Assembly (NCBI GenBank): GCA_005889515.1
Contig: VBHE01000046.1
Span: forward strand, 15,938-21,221
From: Chloroflexota bacterium
GTDB lineage: Bacteria > Chloroflexota > Dormibacteria > Aeolococcales > Aeolococcaceae
Reading direction: 5' to 3'
DNA length: 5,284 nt
Both the position numbers and the translations under genes were made by a program. This document shows positions 1 through 5,284 of this stretch, piece after piece (within the stretch, counting starts at the first letter, position 1; the number at the start of each line of letters is the position of its first letter). The notes under the pieces are model-generated. The model was not told the DNA's origin, searched no databases, and worked only from the letters and a program-made list of their open reading frames with translations.

Positions 1-220
1 GCCAGCTGCTGGTCACCTCGTGAACGGCGTAGACGCCGCACTCGCACCCCCGGCCGGGAGCGGAGTGGTCATTGCGGACCTGTCCCTTCTCGGTGAGGTG
101 CCGGGCGATCAGGGTGCGCGTGGTCCACATCACCGGCCGGGCGCACGAGCCGAGGATGGGGTGGCCCTCGTCGTCGAGCACGACCACCCAGTCCCGAAAG
201 CCGACGACGTAGCTGGTCAG
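1..220 (-). CDS. Conserved hypothetical protein with C-terminal CxCG-VYA motif (partial, runs off left edge)
   Basis: This minus-strand reading frame enters from about position 220 and stays open to base 1, giving 73 codons with no stop. The visible part contains VVGFRDWVVVLDDEGHPILG, then a Cys (SCARPVMW), and ends with HSAPGRGCECGVYAVHE. The combination of a short beta-rich start (G-x-R-x-W), a W-containing middle and a terminal H-x2-P-x3-C-x-C-G-[IVL]-Y-A block recalls uncharacterised actinobacterial proteins. The His and Cys residues could bind metal, but that is inference. The function is unknown. The start is unresolved. At 218-220 there is only CTG. An in-frame GTG at 296-298 has a weak GGAG before it, and another GTG lies at 431-433, but the Gly/Ala-rich stretch between them looks like a shadow of the overlapping 44-codon gene. 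A frameshift joining it to that gene is also possible. Only the conserved part is given here. Confidence 0.6.
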   Translation of the reverse strand, partial: MTSYVVGFRDWVVVLDDEGHPILGSCARPVMWTTRTLIARHLTEKGQVRNDHSAPGRGCECGVYAVHEVTSSW

Positions 221-351
221 CCGCCGTGGCCCGCCGGCACCGGCTCCGGCGTCGGCTCGGGCTCGGAGGGCGCCGGCTCCGTGGGAACCAGCTCCCACTC
301 GGGCTCCGGCACCACCAGCACCTCCAGGTCCTCCTTCTTCTCGTAGCTCAT
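217..351 (-). CDS. Small acidic Pro/Glu-rich protein, 44 aa, unknown function
   Basis: This 44-codon frame starts with ATG at 349-351 and stops with TGA at 217-219. It is preceded by a consensus AAGGAGG at 360-366 with an 8-base spacer, the strongest translation signal in the left part of the window. The peptide begins MSYEKKEDLEVLVVPEPEWE and continues into a Pro-Glu repeat tail (EPAPSEPEPTPEPVPAG), ending HGG. It has no membrane segment or signal peptide and would be very acidic and largely disordered. Its stop codon overlaps the first visible codons of the next minus-strand frame, which carries the CxCG motif. The two are therefore either translationally coupled or one protein split by a frameshift within the Pro/Glu tail. 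I do not recognise a family. Confidence 0.5.
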   Translation of the reverse strand: MSYEKKEDLEVLVVPEPEWELVPTEPAPSEPEPTPEPVPAGHGG

Positions 352-359
352 CGCCGACG

Positions 360-366
360 CCTCCTT
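360..366 (-). promoter_or_regulatory. Consensus ribosome binding site of the 44-aa gene
   Basis: AAGGAGG on the minus strand lies 8 bases before the ATG at 349-351. It is the main support for treating the short frame as a real gene. Confidence 0.6.
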
Positions 367-378
367 GAGCACGGGCCA

Positions 379-399
379 GCCGCCGCTCGCGACGGCGGC
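379..399. repeat. Inverted repeat in the divergent intergenic region
   Basis: The arms GCCGCCG (379-385) and CGGCGGC (393-399) flank a 7-base loop, CTCGCGA. The repeat sits between the minus-strand small gene and the plus-strand DUF302 gene, where divergent promoters would be expected. In such GC-rich DNA a 7-base GC-only stem can occur by chance, and it lacks a T-tract, so it is not an intrinsic terminator. The role is unknown. Confidence 0.3.
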
Positions 400-470
400 G
401 CCAGGGGTCGATCACGTGCAGGATGCCGAACACATCGAGTCCCTCTCGCCGTCGTTGCGTGCCCTCCGCG

Positions 471-1016
471 ATGCACGATGGTCCCTCCGGCCGCGGCCGT
501 CAAGCCGTCGGCTGGATCCCACGCGATGAAGGAGAGCCCCCGTTCGACGTCGGCGCGCCCTTCTCCGACTTCCAGGCGCGCTACGAGGAGGCGGTGCCGG
601 CGATGCCCGCGGAGCGGCTCGCGGCGCTGGCGGCGAGCAACGCCTCCTGGGACGAGGTGCTCGAGATGGTCGCCGCGAGCGCGCCGCACGGGTTCCTGAT
701 CTACGGACGGATCCCGGTCGACCCGCTGATGCGCCTCGCCGGCCACAGCACCGCGTGCACCGAGTACCTGATGGGCAACCACACCACCGCCGAGCGGATG
801 TTCCGCCACTCCCCCGAGGTGATGCTCCACGCGCCGCTGCGCACCGTCCTCTGGGAGGACGCCGCGGGCACCACCCGCTTCTCGGTCGACCAGCCGAGCG
901 CCCTCTTCGCGAGCTTCGGGATCCCCGAGGTCGCGGCGGTGGGCCGGGAGCTCGACGCCAAGCTCGCCGCGCTCCTCCGCCACCTCGGCGTCGAGGTGCC
1001 CGACGCGCTCGTCTGA
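471..1016 (+). CDS. DUF302 domain-containing protein
   Basis: From the ATG at 471 this gives 181 residues. The body (about residues 30-175) reads as a DUF302-type protein: an N-terminal F-x2-F-x-A-R-Y-E segment, GFLIYGRIPVDPLM near 74-87, YLMGNHTTAERMFRH near 99-113, then APLRTVLWEDAAG and RFSVDQPSALFASFG near 121-150, closing with a helix, ELDAKLAALLRHLGV. The conserved pattern [AL]PLR-x-[LV]-x-[WY]-E-D followed by a DQPS/S-x-FG element is typical of the fold. There is no signal peptide or membrane segment, so it is probably cytosolic. The biochemical role of DUF302 is not established. The start is uncertain: ATG at 423, GTG at 459 and ATG at 471 share the frame and none has a convincing Shine-Dalgarno. 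I chose 471 because the residues before it (Ser/Arg-rich) look non-coding. It is transcribed away from the small gene and converges on the first TetR gene; no partner gene suggests its job. Confidence 0.75.
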   Translation: MHDGPSGRGRQAVGWIPRDEGEPPFDVGAPFSDFQARYEEAVPAMPAERLAALAASNASWDEVLEMVAASAPHGFLIYGRIPVDPLMRLAGHSTACTEYLMGNHTTAERMFRHSPEVMLHAPLRTVLWEDAAGTTRFSVDQPSALFASFGIPEVAAVGRELDAKLAALLRHLGVEVPDALV

Positions 1017-1023
1017 CCGCGTC

Positions 1024-1101
1024 TCAGCAGGTGCGCGGCGCGGGCAGCCCGTTGAACCGGGCGGCGAGATAGGCGACGGCGCCGGGCGCGCCGGTCGCGG
1101 C
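1024..1101 (-). pseudogene. C-terminal remnant of a secretory-lipase-like gene
   Basis: The minus-strand frame ending at TGA (1024-1026) closes with AVAYLAARFNGLPAPRTC. This resembles the C-terminal signature of secreted actinobacterial LIP-family lipases, which commonly end in [AV]-x-[YW]-L-x-[DA]-R-F-x-G-x-P-[AV]-x2-x-C. Only about 25 codons look genuine. Immediately upstream the frame becomes Arg-rich and unlike a protein, and the TetR stop at 1206 leaves no room for the rest of a gene of about 400 residues. No catalytic Ser/Asp/His region is present. I read it as a leftover after deletion or rearrangement. A chance resemblance is possible with such a short match. The rest of the 1017-1205 gap shows no other gene and no hairpin followed by a T-tract. 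Confidence 0.35.
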
Positions 1102-1205
1102 CCGGAGGGCCCGCTCACGGCGCTCGCGCCCGACATCGTCCGCTGGATCGCCGCGACCGTCCTCGGCGCGGGCCCGGCCGGGACGGCGGACCCGGAGGGT
1201 GGCGA

Positions 1206-1802
1206 TCAGCCGAGGCCGAGGAGCCGGTAGAAGCTCCGCTCGAGCATGTCGAGGAGGTCGGCACGGGTGAGGTCGCTGCCCTCCATCCAGACCAGCACCA
1301 CCTCCTCGGCGAAGGCCTGCCAGCCGCGGACCGCGAGGGCGACCGCCGGTGTCACCGGGCCCCGGACCGAGCCGATGGCGTCGACGAGCCAGGAGGTGAA
1401 CGCCTCGCGGGTCTCGTCGTAGACGGCGGTCATGTCCGGGTCGCCGCCGGCGGAGCCGCGCACCAGCCAGACGTAGGCGCCGTGGTGCTCGGCGACGTAG
1501 TCGACGTACGCCTCGAGGTTTCTCCGCAGCCGCGCCGTCTGGTCGGCATCGGGATCGTCGCGCAGCACCCGCGCCCGGAGCTGCTCGGCTGCGGTGCGGG
1601 CGACGGCGACGTGGAACTCGTGCTTGGTGGGGAAGTAGTGGAAGAGCAGCCCGCTCGAGATCCCGGCGGCGGCGGCGAGGTCGTCGGTGGAGAGCTCGTC
1701 GAGCCGGCGGCTGGCGAGCATCTGCACCCCGAGCTCGAGCAGCTGGGCACGCCGTGCCTCCTTGCTGAGCCGCACCCGGACCGGAGGGCTGGTGGTTCGC
1801 AT
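1206..1802 (-). CDS. TetR/AcrR-family transcriptional regulator (first of two)
   Basis: This is 198 residues, the normal length for a TetR repressor. The N-terminal DNA-binding domain spans about residues 12-62: helix 1 ARRAQLLELGVQML, then the helix-turn-helix STDDLAAAAGISSGLLFHYF and the conserved F-P-T-K-x-E/H-F motif. Residues 70-198 form the variable ligand-binding and dimerisation domain, including VWLVRGSAGGDPDM and a C-terminal helix ending RSFYRLLGLG. The ligand cannot be read from sequence. Lying upstream of fadAB, it may respond to acyl-CoA, but this is inferred from position only. It is downstream of and co-oriented with the second TetR gene, with an 80-base gap that carries its own promoter-like sequence and a TTGAG/CTCAA palindrome, suggesting autoregulation. 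The start is the first ATG in frame. The consensus Shine-Dalgarno lies an unusual 18 bases upstream, and no in-frame start lies between. Confidence 0.9.
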   Translation of the reverse strand: MRTTSPPVRVRLSKEARRAQLLELGVQMLASRRLDELSTDDLAAAAGISSGLLFHYFPTKHEFHVAVARTAAEQLRARVLRDDPDADQTARLRRNLEAYVDYVAEHHGAYVWLVRGSAGGDPDMTAVYDETREAFTSWLVDAIGSVRGPVTPAVALAVRGWQAFAEEVVLVWMEGSDLTRADLLDMLERSFYRLLGLG

Positions 1803-1820
1803 CGTCGAGGTGTCCGTCCG

Positions 1821-1829
1821 CCTCCTTTT
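1821..1829 (-). promoter_or_regulatory. Ribosome binding site with unusually long spacing
   Basis: AAAAGGAGG on the minus strand is a full Shine-Dalgarno sequence, but it ends 18 bases before the ATG (1800-1802) of the TetR gene; about 5-9 is usual. No ATG, GTG or TTG in any frame falls at normal spacing after it. Either translation is inefficient, the leader folds to close the gap, or a small deletion or insertion altered the start region. Confidence 0.5.
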
Positions 1830-1830
1830 G

Positions 1831-1849
1831 TTGAGCAGTTCTCAATATA
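1831..1849 (-). promoter_or_regulatory. Putative TetR operator palindrome overlapping a -10 element
   Basis: Read on the minus strand, TATATT (1844-1849) is a good -10-like hexamer in an otherwise GC-rich region, preceded by TG. It overlaps the palindrome TTGAGAACTGCTCAA (1831-1845), which has perfect 5-base arms TTGAG/CTCAA around a 5-base centre. Its place between the -10 and the ribosome binding site is where an autorepressing TetR protein would bind. No convincing -35 hexamer is seen. Binding by the adjacent regulator is inferred. Confidence 0.5.
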
Positions 1850-1882
1850 CACCCGGCGAAGGCTCGTGGATGCGAAGGCCGG

Positions 1883-2443
1883 CTACGCCGGCGGCTCGCC
1901 CTCGGCGAGAAGGCCGACGACGATGTCGGTGAGCAGGCGCAGGTCGATCGCCGCGGAGCGCTCGGGACGGAGCAGCAGGGCGAGCGCAGCGCCGCGCATC
2001 GTGTGCATGACGATGTCGATCGCCTCGCGGGCGCGCGGGCGCGACGCGAGCTCGGGGCCGTACATCTCGGCGACGAGTGCGCGGGTGCCGCGGATGAACG
2101 CGCGCTCGAAGGGGAGCAGGGTCTCGCGGAGCACCGGGTCGGTGCGGCCCGCGACCCAGAGGTCGAGCGCCGAGTAGAAGATCGGGCCGGAGAGGGCGGC
2201 CCACAGCAGCTCGTGCACCCGCAGCAGGCGGTCGCCGGCGGCGGGGAGGGCGGTCGCCTGGGTGCGCAGCTCGTCGCCCCAGCACCGGGAGACGTGGTCG
2301 ACGGCGGCGACCACCAGCGCCTCCTTGGTCGGGTACTGGTGGAGGAGGGCGCCGCGCGACATCCCGGCGCGTCCGGCGACCCGGGTGGTGGTGAGGCCGC
2401 CGTAGCCGCGCTCGAGCAGGACCTCGAGGGCGGCCTCGAGCAC
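1883..2443 (-). CDS. TetR/AcrR-family transcriptional regulator (second), N-terminal start unresolved
   Basis: From GTG at 2441-2443 to TAG at 1883-1885 this gives 186 residues. The helix-turn-helix is LTTTRVAGRAGMSRGALLHQ at about residues 17-36, followed by the typical Y-P-T-K-E-A-L. The remainder is an all-helical ligand-binding domain with WVAGRTDPVLRETLLPFERA, ending LLAEGEPPA. Such regulators often control lipid or xenobiotic catabolism; the ligand is unknown. It is divergent from fadA, so it is the best-placed candidate to regulate that operon. The oddity is the start. In the same frame just upstream of the GTG, the codons read RRTQAERSAATQTR, the usual TetR N-terminal arm and beginning of helix 1, so the protein should start earlier. 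Yet no ATG, GTG or TTG occurs in that frame back to the fadA start. A frameshift would connect it to the GTG at 2518-2520; otherwise an atypical start is used. Confidence 0.82.
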   Translation of the reverse strand: MLEAALEVLLERGYGGLTTTRVAGRAGMSRGALLHQYPTKEALVVAAVDHVSRCWGDELRTQATALPAAGDRLLRVHELLWAALSGPIFYSALDLWVAGRTDPVLRETLLPFERAFIRGTRALVAEMYGPELASRPRAREAIDIVMHTMRGAALALLLRPERSAAIDLRLLTDIVVGLLAEGEPPA

Positions 2444-2571
2444 CCGGGTCTGGGTGGCGGCGCTCCGCTCCGCCTGGGTACGGCGGGGTCGGGGAGCGCC
2501 GGCCCCGCCGGGGCGGGCACGGGGAGCTCGGGAGGGGCTCGAGGAGGACGCCGGGATCGAGGAGAAGCACC
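2444..2571. promoter_or_regulatory. Divergent intergenic region between TetR gene and fadA
   Basis: This stretch of about 128 bases should hold the promoters of both divergent genes, though its left part (about 2444-2490) still codes for the TetR N-terminal arm. I see no clear -35/-10 pair and no copy of the TTGAG/CTCAA palindrome found before the other TetR gene. A short GC inverted repeat, GCCCC-GCC-GGGGC, lies at 2502-2514. The octamer TCGAGGAG occurs twice, at 2539-2546 and 2557-2564, 18 bases apart; the second copy is part of the fadA ribosome binding site. Confidence 0.35.
2559..2564 (+). promoter_or_regulatory. Ribosome binding site of fadA
   Basis: GAGGAG ends 7 bases before the GTG at 2572. 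It fixes GTG as the fadA start, in line with the conserved N-terminus (ADAFVYEAIRTPRGRGK) that follows directly. Confidence 0.7.
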
Positions 2572-3751
<1,180 letters not shown>

Positions 3752-3757
3752 GGCGGC

Positions 3758-3762
3758 AGGAG
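3758..3762 (+). promoter_or_regulatory. Ribosome binding site of fadB
   Basis: AGGAG lies 6 bases before the ATG at 3769, inside the 17-base gap after the fadA stop. It supports this ATG over the in-frame ATG at 3784. Confidence 0.7.
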
Positions 3763-3768
3763 AGAGTC

Positions 3769-5284
3769 ATGAGTGCTGAGAACATGATCCGCTGGGAGCA
3801 GGACGGCGACGGCGTCGTCGTCCTCACCGTCGACGATCCCACCCAGTCCGCGAACACCATGAACGAGCTCTACGTGAGCTCGATGGGCGCGACCCTCGAC
3901 CGCCTCGAGGCCGAGCGCGACGGCATCACCGGGGTCGTCCTCACCTCGGCGAAGAAGACCTTCTTCGCGGGTGGCGACCTGCGTCTGCTCATCCAGGCGA
4001 CGCGCGACCAGGCGGACGCGGTGCGTGAGAACGTGACCGTGATCAAGTCGCAGCTGCGCCGGCTCGAGACCCTCGGGCGCCCGGTCGTCGCCGCGGTCAA
4101 CGGGACCGCGCTCGGCGGCGGCTTCGAGATCGCGCTCGCCTGCCACCACCGCGTCGTCGCCGACGACCCCAGGCTGCGGGTCGGCTTCCCCGAGGTGACC
4201 CTCGGGCTCCTCCCCGGCGCCGGCGGAGTCGTCCGCAGCGTCCGCCTGCTCGGCGCCGCCGAGGCGCTGCTCAAGCTGCTCCTCCAGGGCCAGCAGCTCG
4301 CTCCCGCCGACGCGCTGCAGCTGGGGATCATCCACGAGGTCGTCGCCCGCGACGAGCTGATCGCCGCCGCCAGGCGCTGGATCGCCGCCAACCCGAAGGC
4401 GGTCCAGCCGTACGACGTCCGCGGATACAAGGTCCCCGGCGGGACTCCGTCGACGCCGGCGTTCGCCGCCAACCTCCCCGCCTTCCCCGCGAACCTGCGC
4501 AAGGAGCTGAAGGGTGCGCCCTACCCGGCCCCCCACCACATCCTCTGCGCGGCGATCGAGGGCCTGCAGGTCGACGTCGACAACGCGTTCACCATCGAGA
4601 CCCGCTACTTCGTCGACCTGGTGACCGGGCAGACGTCGAAGAACATGATCCAGGCGTTCTGGTTCGACCTGAACCACATCAACCACGGCGGCGCGCGCCC
4701 CAAGGGCGTTCCCGCGTGGAAGGCGACCCGGGTCGCCGTGCTCGGCGCCGGGATGATGGGCGCGGGGATCGCCTACGCGTGCGCGCGGCGCGGCATCGAG
4801 GTGGTCCTCAAGGACGTCTCCGTCGAGGCGGCGGAGAAGGGCAAGGCGTACAGCGCCGGCATCCTCGGCAAGGCGGTGTCGCGCGGACGGATGACCGCGG
4901 AGGAGAGCGATCGCATCCTCGCGCGCATCATGCCGACCGACGACGCCGCCGCCACGGAGGGCTGCGACCTCGTCATCGAGGCGGTGTTCGAGAGCGTCGA
5001 GCTCAAGCACCGGGTGGTCCGCGAGGTCGAGGACCTGGTCTCCCCCGGGGCGCTGCTCACCTCGAACACCTCGTCGCTGCCGATCAGCGAGCTGGCGACC
5101 GGGGTCTCGCGTCCCGAGGACTTCGTCGGCCTCCACTTCTTCTCGCCGGTCGACAAGATGCCGCTCGTCGAGATCATCCGCGGCACCCAGACGTCGGACG
5201 CCGCGCTGGCGCGCGCCTTCGACGTGGTTCTCCAGCTCGGCAAGACCCCGATCGTCGTCAACGACAGCCGCGGCTTCTTCACCA
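3769..5284 (+). CDS. fadB: 3-hydroxyacyl-CoA dehydrogenase/enoyl-CoA hydratase, FadB-like multifunctional protein (partial, runs off right edge)
   Basis: This is the first 505 codons of a protein normally about 715-720 residues long. The N-terminal crotonase domain (about 1-190) hydrates 2-enoyl-CoA. FFAGGDL at 65-71 and ALGGGFE at 114-120 form the oxyanion hole, and Glu120 and Glu142 (in GFPEVTLGLLPGAGG) match the catalytic pair of E. coli FadB (Glu119, Glu139). A linker (about 215-318) with YKVPGGTPSTPAF and NLRKELKGAP is typical of the mycobacterial/actinobacterial type. The NAD-binding Rossmann fold begins near 321 with VAVLGAGMMGAGIAY (GxGxxG at 326-331) and Asp349 at the end of the second strand, indicating NAD rather than NADP. 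Further on are IEAVFE (Glu404), SNTSSLPI (432-439) and the catalytic His456 in GLHFFSPVDKMPLVEII. The window ends within VVNDSRGFFT. The product is cytosolic and co-transcribed with fadA. The distal dehydrogenase C-terminal domain lies outside the window. Confidence 0.97.
   Translation, partial: MSAENMIRWEQDGDGVVVLTVDDPTQSANTMNELYVSSMGATLDRLEAERDGITGVVLTSAKKTFFAGGDLRLLIQATRDQADAVRENVTVIKSQLRRLETLGRPVVAAVNGTALGGGFEIALACHHRVVADDPRLRVGFPEVTLGLLPGAGGVVRSVRLLGAAEALLKLLLQGQQLAPADALQLGIIHEVVARDELIAAARRWIAANPKAVQPYDVRGYKVPGGTPSTPAFAANLPAFPANLRKELKGAPYPAPHHILCAAIEGLQVDVDNAFTIETRYFVDLVTGQTSKNMIQAFWFDLNHINHGGARPKGVPAWKATRVAVLGAGMMGAGIAYACARRGIEVVLKDVSVEAAEKGKAYSAGILGKAVSRGRMTAEESDRILARIMPTDDAAATEGCDLVIEAVFESVELKHRVVREVEDLVSPGALLTSNTSSLPISELATGVSRPEDFVGLHFFSPVDKMPLVEIIRGTQTSDAALARAFDVVLQLGKTPIVVNDSRGFFT

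Noticed and set aside
221..433. Minus-strand upstream extension from GTG 433 (FGILHVIDPWRRRRE) into the CxCG gene
   Set aside because: The frame is open, but the middle is Gly/Ala repeats that mirror the 44-codon gene's Pro/Glu codons, and the start has only a weak GAGG. It is not strong enough to call.
365..529. 54-codon plus-strand frame from TTG reading STGQPPLATAAPGVDHVQ
   Set aside because: It looks somewhat protein-like, but it has no ribosome binding site, overlaps the DUF302 gene start in another frame, and lies antisense to the small gene's leader. I could not link it to DUF302 as an N-terminus.
1017..1205. Intrinsic terminator between convergent genes
   Set aside because: Several GC palindromes occur (for example GGCGCGCC), but none is followed by a T-tract on either strand.
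2502..2514. GCCCC-GCC-GGGGC hairpin as an operator or attenuator before fadA
   Set aside because: The 5-base GC-only arms are expected by chance in this composition, and no other regulatory context supports it.

Overview
The window is GC-rich bacterial chromosome with a strong G/C bias at third codon positions. The best-preserved genes resemble the mycobacterial/actinobacterial FadA-FadB pair. That suggests an actinobacterium or another high-GC soil-type bacterium; the sequence does not fix the taxon. No tRNA, rRNA, CRISPR array, insertion sequence or phage gene is visible.

Layout: the left end (1-351) carries a minus-strand pair. One is a 44-residue acidic, Pro/Glu-rich small protein with a very good ribosome binding site. 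It overlaps a gene that runs off the window and carries an H-x2-P-x3-CxCG-[V]YA motif. Divergent from this pair is a plus-strand DUF302-type protein (about 471-1016). The gap 1017-1205 holds what looks like the last ~25 codons of a secretory-lipase-like gene on the minus strand. Two TetR-family repressors follow in tandem on the minus strand (1206-1802 and about 1883-2443 plus an uncertain N-terminus). An AT-richer promoter and a TTGAG-N5-CTCAA palindrome precede the first.

Divergent from the second TetR gene is a plus-strand beta-oxidation operon: fadA (thiolase, 2572-3751) and fadB (enoyl-CoA hydratase/3-hydroxyacyl-CoA dehydrogenase, 3769 to the right edge). As given, fadA is broken near 3202-3208. 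A stretch of about 35 bases normally present in this family is missing, and the frame shifts there. The two halves are otherwise well conserved and hold all the catalytic residues, so the break is either very recent or an assembly/sequencing error. Because of the shift, the frame opened at the fadA start stays open through the rest of fadA and enters fadB in its correct frame.

Together the right-hand genes encode the trifunctional steps of fatty-acid beta-oxidation (hydration, dehydrogenation, thiolysis). At least one of the adjacent TetR proteins is a plausible acyl-CoA-responsive regulator of them; this is inferred from position. I see no evidence of a novel multi-gene system. The most valuable observations are the fadA lesion, the missing start of the second TetR gene, the operator-like palindrome, the lipase remnant, and the small overlapping gene at the left end.
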